Of a stretch of 10,111 bases of DNA, positions 1 through 6,883 are shown in pieces. A program made the position numbers and the translations under genes. The DNA is from Candidatus Tharpella sp. (lineage in GTDB: Bacteria; Desulfobacterota; Anaeroferrophillalia; Anaeroferrophillales; Tharpellaceae), in the NCBI GenBank assembly GCA_021163565.1, contig JAGGTT010000191.1, positions 1 to 10,111 on the forward strand. Reading direction: 5' to 3'. Each line of letters starts with the position of its first letter. Position 1 is the first letter of the stretch. The notes beneath the pieces are model-generated. The model did no database searches and was not told the origin of the DNA. It saw only the letters and a program-made list of their open reading frames with translations.

Positions 1-1505
1 CCATCGGCCGCATCAAGGCTGGTAAGCCATTTTTTCAGGACATTGGTGGTTACACCCCAGAGTACGATTGAGAAGGGTTCGGTGACGACTTCGGGCGGAA
101 CGCCTAAGGCCGGTGGCGGTGTCCATTCGCGAAATTTAGCCATTACACCTTTGCGCCATTCAATCTCTTGAGGCCATTTATTACGGCCGGCCGGAACAAT
201 CCCGGTAGCCCAGGCCCGAACCATATCATCAATCAGAACCTTGATGTCGGCCCGATTCAGATACCAGATATCTTCAACCTCTTTAATCATGCCACTATCG
301 ACCAAGACGGCCGACAGATCTCTCATTTTGTTCCAGAAAACTGAATGAAACCAGTGCTCAACATAAAAGAGATGATTTTCAACATAAGGAAAAACTTTAC
401 GTGCAATCCCTAAAGCTTCTTGAAAGGCTTTTTTGTCATCCGGGTTTTGAAAGAGCTCCAGATATTCATCAACAATACGGTCGCGCTCGGCAATCAGCTT
501 CGCAGTTGGCCGGCTCGGATCTTTGCCCGCTTGCAGGGATTCGATATGCATTTTAATGTTGGCCAAAGGGACATCGAGATCATCGTTCCAGGATCTGTTA
601 TGGTGGAACCAGCCGGTTCCGGTAGAGATGTGGAACCATGGGTAACGGGCTTCCTCAAAGGCGGCCAGCCACTTTTTACCATCATCTGAGTTGCCCAGCT
701 CTTGTTGCAGGGCGGCAAAGCTGGTTTGGGCATCAAGTTTTGATTCCAGTTTTAGTTCCAACGCCATTTTTGCCAGTTTTATCAACTCACTATCGGGTCG
801 ATACATAACCACATCGATACCGGAAACCATTTTTGTCAGGGTCGCCATTGGGATGTCGGGGAAAAATTGGTTGGCAGTGTTAATGAAGGTTACATAAGCG
901 GCATAACCAAGGTTAAGCATCTCAAAATGGTATTGCCAGACTTTAAACCCCATATTGATCAGGTCGTCATACTGGACAGAGAGATCATAACCACTGCCCA
1001 TGCCGCGATGTTCAAAAACCACACTCTCATCTTCCATTTCCGGCAGGTTTTTAAATTCAACCGCTTCGAGTTCTTCAATCAGCTCTTTGGTTTTTTCAAC
1101 CCAGTCACCATAAATTTTATCCCAGTTTTCGTAGTAGTAGCCCGCCCGTTTCATGAAGAGAGGAATCCGGGCCTCAATCTCTTTGGGGTCGGCAATACCT
1201 ATTGGTGTTATGTAGACATGGCCATTAACGATGCGATGATCGATGCCTTTGGCCGGTGGTACCATGAAAATTCTTGAGTTATATTGGGAGAGAGCCAGAT
1301 ACCAGGCTTCATCCCAAATCAGATCAAAGGGAGTATGCGGTTCAGGGTAGTGGAGGCCGTCATAATACCAGAGTTGCCCGCTCTCATATTCGTTGCGTTC
1401 TTTATCATCAGTTGAAAACTGATAATAATAAGGATACATCCTTTCCCAGCCTTCGGTTCCTTCAATCGCCGGAACATCATGTGGGTCCAAAAACTGCTTC
1501 GCCAT
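1..1505 (-). CDS. PEP-utilising enzyme, phenylphosphate synthase alpha subunit (PpsA)-like, 3' end off window
   Basis: Open from ATG at 1505 to the left edge: 501 residues and no stop. A good Shine-Dalgarno (GGGAGGGG, about 1513-1520) precedes the ATG. The protein begins directly in the central part of a PEP-synthase-type enzyme and has no N-terminal ATP-grasp domain. It is rich in aromatic residues, with landmarks GTEGWERMYPYYY (16-28), GTGWFHHNRSW (296-306) and FPYVENHLFYVEHWFHSVFW (372-391). This is the plan of phenylphosphate synthase subunit alpha, which together with a separate ATP-grasp subunit phosphorylates phenol in anaerobic degradation. The swivelling domain with the phospho-accepting His should lie just past the edge, at roughly residues 520-600, and cannot be checked here. 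It lies downstream of, and possibly co-transcribed with, the 214-residue gene at 1647-2291. The family assignment rests on recalled similarity; other substrates than phenol are possible. No signal peptide, so cytoplasmic. Confidence 0.82.
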   Translation of the reverse strand, partial: MAKQFLDPHDVPAIEGTEGWERMYPYYYQFSTDDKERNEYESGQLWYYDGLHYPEPHTPFDLIWDEAWYLALSQYNSRIFMVPPAKGIDHRIVNGHVYITPIGIADPKEIEARIPLFMKRAGYYYENWDKIYGDWVEKTKELIEELEAVEFKNLPEMEDESVVFEHRGMGSGYDLSVQYDDLINMGFKVWQYHFEMLNLGYAAYVTFINTANQFFPDIPMATLTKMVSGIDVVMYRPDSELIKLAKMALELKLESKLDAQTSFAALQQELGNSDDGKKWLAAFEEARYPWFHISTGTGWFHHNRSWNDDLDVPLANIKMHIESLQAGKDPSRPTAKLIAERDRIVDEYLELFQNPDDKKAFQEALGIARKVFPYVENHLFYVEHWFHSVFWNKMRDLSAVLVDSGMIKEVEDIWYLNRADIKVLIDDMVRAWATGIVPAGRNKWPQEIEWRKGVMAKFREWTPPPALGVPPEVVTEPFSIVLWGVTTNVLKKWLTSLDAAD

Positions 1506-1540
1506 AATCTTTCCCCTCCCTAAAGTGATAAGTTTCCAAT

Positions 1541-1574
1541 ATGAATGTCAACCTGAAGGTCAGGTCATATTCAT
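1541..1574 (-). promoter_or_regulatory. Imperfect stem-loop or operator between two minus-strand genes
   Basis: Outer arms ATGAAT (1541-1546) and ATTCAT (1569-1574), inner arms ACCTGA (1551-1556) and TCAGGT (1560-1565), with a 3-base centre. The two arm pairs are separated by an unpaired 4/3-base internal loop. Reading on the minus strand it ends about 36 bases before the PpsA-like start codon. No T-run follows, so it does not look like an intrinsic terminator. It could be a protein operator or an RNA structure that sets the relative expression of the two genes. Confidence 0.45.
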
Positions 1575-1646
1575 CTGCCACAAATTTTGTGTGAAGTCAG
1601 ATACCTCAGTATTTATCGTTAAGTGATAAAGTTGAGTCCGGCTCGG

Positions 1647-2291
1647 CTAGAGTGTAACCCAGCGGGGTTTATCGAATCTTTCCGTAGATCTCAGCAGCCG
1701 GCTGGAGTAATCAATTATCAACTCTTTTTTGATCAGTTTTTCAAGATTTCTGAACTGCTGATTGTTCAAAAGACGTGCGACATCTATGGGGTCTTTGAAA
1801 GTCATTTCCAGGAGATAGTCGCCGCGGCCGCCGTAGAGCATGTGCCACTCCTGGGTAAGTTCGACAAAATCAAGTTTCTCAATGACGGTTACTATCTGCC
1901 CTAATGTGTGTTTGTAAGCATCCTTTTTATTCGGTCTGACGTTGTAGTAGTGATTCCATTTCCAGACCCCTTCTTGGATAGTGTAGGGCTCCTGGCTGAC
2001 CCTGCCAGTTGAAAAACCCAAGGCTGCACAACGGTTATTGACATAATAGTTCAATTTATTGGTGATCTTGCGGTACTCTTCAGAAAGGGCGATTTCATTT
2101 ATCAGGTTTATGTTATCAGCGCTGAATACGGCAACCGTGGTGGGGCCGGGGCCGATTTCGACATAATATCCGCCGACGATCTTGAGTCCTAATGATGTGA
2201 TCTTGGGATTATATTGTTCTGTTATAAAAGCGAGATATTCATCTTCTTTATCTCGTTCGACATTCCATTGTTGGGTAAAGAGTGCATTCAT
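1647..2291 (-). CDS. Uncharacterised protein with two tandem ferredoxin-like (dimeric alpha/beta barrel-like) repeats
   Basis: 214 residues; ATG at 2291 preceded by GAGGTGG at good spacing; stop TAG at 1647-1649. The sequence is internally duplicated: residues about 8-98 align with about 115-206. Matching landmarks are NVERDKEDEY (10-19) with NVRPNKKDAY (117-126), SEEYRKITNKL (70-80) with NQQFRNLEKLI (177-187), and STGRV (94-98) with STERF (202-206). The beta-alpha-beta pattern of each half resembles the NIPSNAP/ABM-type dimeric alpha-beta barrel, here fused into a pseudo-dimer; this fold call is inference. There is no signal peptide or membrane segment, so it should be cytoplasmic. It is the first gene after the LysR-facing promoter and lies 141 bases upstream of the PpsA-like gene, which suggests a role in the same pathway (enzyme, ligand binding or product handling). 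I do not recognise a specific function. Confidence 0.85.
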   Translation of the reverse strand: MNALFTQQWNVERDKEDEYLAFITEQYNPKITSLGLKIVGGYYVEIGPGPTTVAVFSADNINLINEIALSEEYRKITNKLNYYVNNRCAALGFSTGRVSQEPYTIQEGVWKWNHYYNVRPNKKDAYKHTLGQIVTVIEKLDFVELTQEWHMLYGGRGDYLLEMTFKDPIDVARLLNNQQFRNLEKLIKKELIIDYSSRLLRSTERFDKPRWVTL

Positions 2292-2373
2292 GTTACCACC
2301 TCAGATAATTAATGATTTGACTGTTAGCTGTTGAATATGTATAAAGCAGTTTTATTGTGGAGCTGTAATCCTG

Positions 2374-2379
2374 ATTATA
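2374..2379 (-). promoter_or_regulatory. Probable -10 element of the promoter for the 214-residue gene and PpsA-like gene
   Basis: Read on the minus strand this is TATAAT, a perfect sigma70 -10 consensus. At 16-18 bases upstream there is no recognisable -35 (the sequence is CTATTT-like), which fits an activator-dependent promoter. Transcription would start near 2367, leaving a leader of about 75 bases before the ATG at 2291. The missing -35 position is occupied by the inverted repeat at 2397-2421. Confidence 0.5.
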
Positions 2380-2396
2380 AAATATACTCTGCCATA

Positions 2397-2421
2397 AAAT
2401 AGTATTTTTAACAAACTATTT
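2397..2421. promoter_or_regulatory. LysR-type regulator binding box (T-N11-A inverted repeat)
   Basis: AAATAGT (2397-2403) and ACTATTT (2415-2421) are exact reverse complements separated by 11 bases, so the inner bases form T-N11-A, the classical LysR-family recognition geometry. The box lies in the spacer between the divergent lysR gene and the minus-strand operon, about 30-54 bases upstream of the predicted operon start site, where an activator would contact RNA polymerase. Assignment to the adjacent LysR protein is inference from position. Confidence 0.6.
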
Positions 2422-2485
2422 AATCTGATAGATGTTATAAGTTTTTGTTATGCATTCAAGGTCAGATAAATCAATTAACTACTTG

Positions 2486-2501
2486 ATAATAATATTATTA
2501 T
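2486..2501. repeat. Perfect 16-bp AT palindrome overlapping the lysR start codon
   Basis: ATAATAATATTATTAT reads identically on both strands and ends inside the lysR ATG (2500-2502). No Shine-Dalgarno sequence lies before that ATG. It may be an autoregulatory site or only a product of the AT-rich leader. Confidence 0.4.
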
Positions 2502-3426
2502 GTCGATTCTGAAGGATAACCTAAAACAACTTTATTATTTTTACGAGTCAGTTCGTAACGGTAATATGTCCACTGCGTCAAAAAAACTTTTTATTTCGCA
2601 GCCTGCGGTCTCAATGCAGATTAAAAAGCTTGAGAATTGTTGCGGGGTAAAATTGATCGAGGAAGGTAATGGTAAGCGGCTCAGACCGACTTCTGAAGGT
2701 GACAAGCTCTATGAATATCTTGACAAAATTTTCAAACTTCTGGATAAGGCCGAAGCAGAATTAAAAAGAATGGAGGCAACCAAACAGACCAATATTATCA
2801 TCGGTACAACTCCGACTTATGGTAAATTCATTTTACCGTATATTTTTGAAAATTTTGCCAGCTGCTACCCTCATTGTCACATCAAAGTTAAATCAGAAAG
2901 CTCAATTTCTCTGCTCGATAGTTTGAAGCGGGATAAAGTCGATATTGTCGTGATGGCCCTCTGGAAAAAACTTTCTCTGAGGAACTATCAGGTTCACCAT
3001 CTGGAGCAGGAAGAGGTTATTCTGCTTTCGGCTCCGAATCATCCGTTACAGGAAAAGAAACAGATTTTATTGAAAGATCTCCAGAATGAAAAATTCATCA
3101 TGCGGGACGAACAGTCGGGAACACGAAAATATATACTTAAAGAGTTCAAAAGACTGGGGATTGCACTGCAGGTTGATATCGAGTGTGAAAGCCCGGATCT
3201 GGTTAAAGAGTTGATTATTGAGGGGAAAGGGATTGGTTTTCTGACGCGAACCAAAGTTCATAGAGAGCTGGCTCAGGGACTTTTGAAGAAGGTAGATCTG
3301 GGTCAGCACCGATTTTATCTCGATATTGCAATTGTTTTAAGTAAATATAAAAGTCTGCAACCGGAAATCCATGATTTTGTTGAATGTATAATTGCCACGA
3401 AACATAATTTCAGAGTTGCATTATGA
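2500..3426 (+). CDS. LysR-family transcriptional regulator
   Basis: 308 residues, the usual LysR length. A winged helix-turn-helix spans about residues 5-66, with the recognition helix SQPAVSMQIKKLE at 33-45 and the wing ending in LRPTSEGDKL. A linker helix follows (about 70-92), then a periplasmic-binding-protein-like effector domain from about 97 (IIIGTTPTYGKFILP) to the C-terminus. The effector domain should bind a small pathway metabolite; its identity is not readable. The start at 2500 is fixed because an in-frame stop lies at 2476-2478 and the next Met would cut into the HTH. There is no visible Shine-Dalgarno, so initiation may be weak or leaderless. It is divergent from the 214-residue/PpsA-like pair and the T-N11-A box lies between them, so it is probably the activator of that operon and perhaps its own repressor. 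Confidence 0.95.
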   Translation: MSILKDNLKQLYYFYESVRNGNMSTASKKLFISQPAVSMQIKKLENCCGVKLIEEGNGKRLRPTSEGDKLYEYLDKIFKLLDKAEAELKRMEATKQTNIIIGTTPTYGKFILPYIFENFASCYPHCHIKVKSESSISLLDSLKRDKVDIVVMALWKKLSLRNYQVHHLEQEEVILLSAPNHPLQEKKQILLKDLQNEKFIMRDEQSGTRKYILKEFKRLGIALQVDIECESPDLVKELIIEGKGIGFLTRTKVHRELAQGLLKKVDLGQHRFYLDIAIVLSKYKSLQPEIHDFVECIIATKHNFRVAL

Positions 3427-3485
3427 TTATAGTTTTGTGATCTCATGCCTACGCTGTTATTGCTCTGTATGTCAGAGATAAAGTA

Positions 3486-3517
3486 AGTGTCGGGACTTCT
3501 CCCGGCCACTCTTTTTA
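3486..3517 (+). terminator. Probable intrinsic terminator of lysR
   Basis: Stem CGGGA (3491-3495) with TCCCG (3500-3504) around a CTTC loop, extended by AGTG (3486-3489) with CACT (3507-3510) across a small internal loop, and followed by CTTTTT. It lies about 60 bases after the lysR stop codon. Confidence 0.55.
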
Positions 3518-3552
3518 ATCTTTGCGGGAGACGGTTTCAATAAATTAAACAT

Positions 3553-3598
3553 AATAAAAAGGCCCGGCTGCAGAATTCTGCAGCCGGGCCTTTTTATT
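3553..3598. terminator. Bidirectional intrinsic terminator (perfect 46-bp palindrome)
   Basis: The arms are exact reverse complements over 21 bases each: AATAAAAA plus a 13-base GC-rich segment (3553-3573), an AATT centre (3574-3577), and the mirror (3578-3598) ending TTTTTATT. The GC-rich stem is flanked by A-run and T-run on either strand, so it can stop transcription from both directions. It lies between the convergent lysR and CbcL-like genes, ending 22 bases before the latter's stop codon. Confidence 0.92.
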
Positions 3599-3620
3599 TA
3601 ATCTCATACTTTATTGATCT

Positions 3621-5501
3621 CTAGCTGATAAAACCCCAGATGATCAAGAAGAGGCAGAGAACCCCAATCGCGACGCCGGTAATACCGATAATCTGACCAA
3701 TAGCTTCAGAAAGAACGCCGGGGTACTTGGTTTCAAGTTTTTCGAGCTTGCCCTTTTCTTTGAGTCGTTCAAATTGTATAGGGCGTTCTTCTTCCATCTC
3801 ATGAGCACTGACAACCCCGGTGAAGATGACTTGATCCATGGGGAATTTTTCAGGTCTGATATGGGCGTTAAAGAAATGCACCGTGAAGATGAAGACCGCA
3901 GCTAGAAAGGCTTCATCTGAGTGGACAATAATTGCCACATTAAAGGCCCAACCCGGTAAAAATTGGGAGAAAAATTCGGGTAACCAAAGCATCAGTCCAG
4001 TAAAGCCGATGGCGAACATCCCCCAGAAGACAGCGAGGAAGTCAAACTTTTCCCAATAGGTCCAGCGGTCGAATTTTGGAACTTCACCGGCCCCGAAAAA
4101 CCATTTACACATTGCCGCGATATCCCGGCCATCCTTGAAGTTGGGGAAGAGGGAGTCGGGTCCGAAAAGTTTCTGGAAGAAATTTTCACCGGTCGGTTTA
4201 ATGAGTAGAAAGTAGCAGCTCCAGACAATTGTGATGATGAAGTAAGTGAATGTCAGAGCTGCACACCAGCGATGAATCAGGCCGGCCATCTGCGGGCCAC
4301 CCATAAATTGGGCTAAGCCAATCGCCCAGGGGGCTTCAACAAATTTCAAGGGCAGTCCGGTGAGAACTAGGCCTAAGAAGCTGGTCATCATCATGAAATG
4401 GAGGAGCTTTTCCATGAATGTAAAGCGCTTGTAGAAGACCTTTGGGGTGTGACTTTCATGGAAGATACCCTGACGGCGAAGCTTGTTCTTCTCAATGTAG
4501 CTGCGAATCAACCATAATATAGTATGCAACCAGAAAATTCCAAAAACTCCGCATAAGAGACTGGTCATTACGATAAATGTCCAGTAGAGCAGGGGGTAGT
4601 TTTCGGGATCATGATGGGTGGCATGAGGCGCATATTTAACGAAATTAGCATTTGCTTTTTCATGACATTTACTACAGGTTTTAATCCGGGCTTCCCCTAC
4701 CAGTGATGACTCAGGATCATCAGCGGGCAGCTGTTTATGGGCGGTATGGCAATCCGCACAACCGGCTACGGCGACCGCGCCACCTAATTGCTCGACTTTG
4801 CCGTGGTACTCCTGGCGGTATGATTTGAAGGAGTGGGTACTTAATTTGTTGCGTGCCATCATCTCTTCATTATTATGGCAGGCTTCACAACTGGAAGTCT
4901 TGAATTCACTAGCTTTTAAGGCACTTTCAGAGTTCTTCTCATCAACCTGAAGTTCAATGATGTCATGCAGACCGTGGCAATCGGCACAAGAGGGAGAGTC
5001 GGGGTTGCCGGCCAGCAGCCCTTTACCATGGGAACTCTGCATGTAGTCGGCATTGTCGTGACAGCCGCTACACATCTGAACAACTTTAGCCTTGTCATCT
5101 TTCAACGAAATCATCTCGTGAATATTGGCATGACAGTCAGTACATGAAACATCATTATCAGTGTGAACGGAGAGGGCGAACTGACGAGCCTCATTTTTGT
5201 GACAGAATCCGCAATTTACCGGTTGCATCGGTACTTCGCAGTCAGCATGTTTGTCGAGGTCCCAGATATCCCGGTGGCAACTCGTACAGGCGTTGGCACC
5301 ATGGGAGGAACTAGCAAAGGTTCCTGAATCGATTTCATCGTGACATTCAAGGCACTGTCCAACTGATATACACTCAAGGCATATCTCCTGGGAATCTGCC
5401 TGTTTGGCCAGGGCTTTATTGCTACTGATAAAGGTAATAGATATTAACGATACGAGTAGTAGCAAGAAGGGCAGGCGATATGCTCCAAACTTTGTTTTCA
5501 T
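3621..5501 (-). CDS. cbcL: CbcL-like inner-membrane cytochrome: nine c-type heme sites fused to a diheme cytochrome b
   Basis: 626 residues. A signal peptide (hydrophobic core 10-27, likely cut after ALA at 30-32) exports the N-terminal half to the periplasm. Nine CXXCH heme-binding motifs occur at 50, 72, 97, 120, 144, 172, 205, 248 and 276. About six membrane helices follow (roughly 303-331, 363-385, 408-434, 486-508, 522-546, 600-624), with His368, His410, His527 and His542 placed to ligate two b hemes as in HydC/FdnI-type cytochromes b. This nine-c-heme plus FdnI-type b architecture is that of Geobacter CbcL, an inner-membrane quinol oxidase needed for extracellular electron transfer at low redox potential; orthology is inference. 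SD AAGGAG lies 11 bases before the ATG. The gene appears monocistronic, behind a terminator-bearing spacer after atpE and convergent with lysR. A CXXC lacking His (CLEC, 41-44) precedes the first heme site. Confidence 0.9.
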   Translation of the reverse strand: MKTKFGAYRLPFLLLLVSLISITFISSNKALAKQADSQEICLECISVGQCLECHDEIDSGTFASSSHGANACTSCHRDIWDLDKHADCEVPMQPVNCGFCHKNEARQFALSVHTDNDVSCTDCHANIHEMISLKDDKAKVVQMCSGCHDNADYMQSSHGKGLLAGNPDSPSCADCHGLHDIIELQVDEKNSESALKASEFKTSSCEACHNNEEMMARNKLSTHSFKSYRQEYHGKVEQLGGAVAVAGCADCHTAHKQLPADDPESSLVGEARIKTCSKCHEKANANFVKYAPHATHHDPENYPLLYWTFIVMTSLLCGVFGIFWLHTILWLIRSYIEKNKLRRQGIFHESHTPKVFYKRFTFMEKLLHFMMMTSFLGLVLTGLPLKFVEAPWAIGLAQFMGGPQMAGLIHRWCAALTFTYFIITIVWSCYFLLIKPTGENFFQKLFGPDSLFPNFKDGRDIAAMCKWFFGAGEVPKFDRWTYWEKFDFLAVFWGMFAIGFTGLMLWLPEFFSQFLPGWAFNVAIIVHSDEAFLAAVFIFTVHFFNAHIRPEKFPMDQVIFTGVVSAHEMEEERPIQFERLKEKGKLEKLETKYPGVLSEAIGQIIGITGVAIGVLCLFLIIWGFIS

Positions 5502-5668
5502 GGTTTCTCAGTCTCCTTAATTGAAAGTCTGATAGTTGAATGTTTTATGTTTATTAATTCGGTTCAGGTACATTTATTATGGCGTTACAGATAGTTTTTA
5601 ATTAACTGCTAAAGAATATTTAATTATATATGTATTCTTGATATTGTATACATGTGCATGGCGAAATA

Positions 5669-5697
5669 AGGCAGGCACCGAGTTCCGGTGCCTGCCT
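5669..5697 (-). terminator. Probable terminator of the atp operon
   Basis: A perfect 12-bp GC-rich stem (AGGCAGGCACCG at 5669-5680 with its complement at 5686-5697) around a 5-base loop. On the minus strand it is followed by the weak U-tract TTATTT. It lies about 60 bases after the atpE stop and upstream of the CbcL-like gene, whose leader begins beyond it. Confidence 0.65.
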
Positions 5698-5722
5698 ACT
5701 ATACTTGACTAAACTTTGCAGG

Positions 5723-5742
5723 GTCTGTTGATAAAAACAGAC
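5723..5742 (-). other. Small hairpin in the atpE 3' untranslated region
   Basis: GTCTGTT (5723-5729) pairs with AACAGAC (5736-5742) around a 6-base loop, 15 bases beyond the atpE stop and before the stronger hairpin at 5669-5697. It may protect the message end; there is no proper T-run of its own. Confidence 0.35.
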
Positions 5743-5756
5743 AAAATAGTTCTGAA

Positions 5757-6083
5757 CTAGAGTTTGAGAACCAGCATTAAAGCGATAACCAGGGCGTAAA
5801 TGACCAGTGATTCGATCATGGCCAGACCAATAATCATTGGTGTGGTAATTTTGCTGGCAGCACTGGGGTTACGACCAATGCTGTCAAGGGCGGCCTTGAT
5901 ACCCATGGACTGGCCAATAGCTCCACCGAAAGCGGCGATTGCAATAGCAGCCGCGGCAGCATAAGCTATTCCGGTTCCATCATAACTCATAGTGGCTACT
6001 TCAGCAGCAGCTTCGCTCGCAAAAGCGGAAACGGCTACAAACAGGGTTGCGATCGCGGTAACGATCTGGACTACTCTTTTCAT
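5757..6083 (-). CDS. atpE: ATP synthase F0 subunit c
   Basis: 108 residues, longer than the usual 70-90 because of an N-terminal signal-peptide-like extension (hydrophobic 4-20, possible cleavage after AFA at 20-22). The mature hairpin has helix 1 at about 37-66 with GGAIGQ, the polar loop RNP at 71-73, and helix 2 at about 81-106 carrying the ion-binding carboxylate Glu91 in [11 protein letters not shown]. Subunit c forms the rotating membrane ring that carries ions and drives rotation. Gln58, Glu91, Ser92 and Tyr96 match the residues that bind Na+ in Ilyobacter/Propionigenium c-rings, although the Thr following ES there is Leu here. A near-perfect SD (AAGGAGGTGA) precedes the ATG, in keeping with the high copy number of c. 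It is the last gene of the F0 operon, 92 bases after atpB. Confidence 0.97.
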   Translation of the reverse strand: MKRVVQIVTAIATLFVAVSAFASEAAAEVATMSYDGTGIAYAAAAAIAIAAFGGAIGQSMGIKAALDSIGRNPSAASKITTPMIIGLAMIESLVIYALVIALMLVLKL

Positions 6084-6175
6084 GTTGTCACCTCCTTACA
6101 ATGTATCAGGGTTGTATGTTTTTCCCGGTACAACAATTGGTTATACCTGGAGTTGGTAGTTCTTTATAAAGCTTT

Positions 6176-6883
6176 TTAGTGGTCGTGAGAAATAGCACCC
6201 TCGAAATAAGCTAGTGAAAGCAGGGTGAAAACGAAGGTTTGTACAATCGCCACGAACAAGCCTAAGAAAGCGATCGGTACGGGTACGAGAATGGGGCAGA
6301 GCATGACAAAAATTGCAGCGACCAGATGATCTCCCATAATATTACCAAAAAGACGCAGGGAAAGAGACATGGGGCGGGCCAGATGGCCGATAATCTCAAT
6401 CGGAATCATCAATGGTGCCAGCCAGAGAAAGGGGCCGACAAACTGTTTCAGATATTTGACGCCATGTTCTTTCCAGCCGAAGTAATGAGTCAGGAAAAAT
6501 ACTGTCAAAGCACAGGCTGCAGTGGTATTGAGGTTGCCGGTTGGTGGATTGAATCCGGGGATCAGGCCGGAAAGGTTTGAGAACAGGATAAAAAATATGC
6601 TGCCGCCAACCACAAAGAGAAAATTTCTGGCAACATCACTGCCCAGACTGTCCGAAATCAGTTTGACAATTGCTTCCACCATTGCTTCGAGCAGGTTCTG
6701 GAGAGAAAACTTGCCTTCCGGAATGATGAGATCTTCAATATTACCGTTGCGAATCTTACGGGTTCCGACAAAAACCATGATGACAATAATCAGGGTAATC
6801 AAGATGGCATTGGCAACATGTTCCGGTAAACTGCTTAGACCGGGGATCAATCCGACCCAGGTAATTGATGGACTGTGATGCAT
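6176..6883 (-). CDS. atpB: ATP synthase F0 subunit a
   Basis: 235 residues, normal for the family. Subunit a is the membrane stator that provides the two half-channels against the c-ring. The essential Arg is Arg177 in the family motif SLSLRLFGNIMGDH (173-186), and a conserved polar residue Gln215 follows in the last helix (VAIVQTFVF). Hydrophobic segments run at about 24-41, 87-110, 119-134, 147-168, 182-210 and 208-228. AAGGAAAG lies just before the ATG. It sits 68 bases after the atpI-like gene and 92 bases before atpE, all on one strand, so it is part of one F0 transcript. Confidence 0.97.
   Translation of the reverse strand: MHHSPSITWVGLIPGLSSLPEHVANAILITLIIVIMVFVGTRKIRNGNIEDLIIPEGKFSLQNLLEAMVEAIVKLISDSLGSDVARNFLFVVGGSIFFILFSNLSGLIPGFNPPTGNLNTTAACALTVFFLTHYFGWKEHGVKYLKQFVGPFLWLAPLMIPIEIIGHLARPMSLSLRLFGNIMGDHLVAAIFVMLCPILVPVPIAFLGLFVAIVQTFVFTLLSLAYFEGAISHDH

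Noticed and set aside
420..1507. Several plus-strand open frames of 68-136 codons
   Set aside because: They lie opposite the continuous minus-strand PpsA-like frame that spans the whole region and matches a known family.
1525..1556. TTGACA (minus strand, 1546-1551) as a -35 for a separate promoter of the PpsA-like gene
   Set aside because: The best -10 (TATCAC) is at only 15 bases, and the start site would fall in the ribosome-binding site.
5502..5668. AT-rich leader of the CbcL-like gene, searched for promoter and FNR-type sites
   Set aside because: Several TATAAT- and TTGAT-like strings occur, as expected in AT-rich DNA, but none has a correctly spaced partner.
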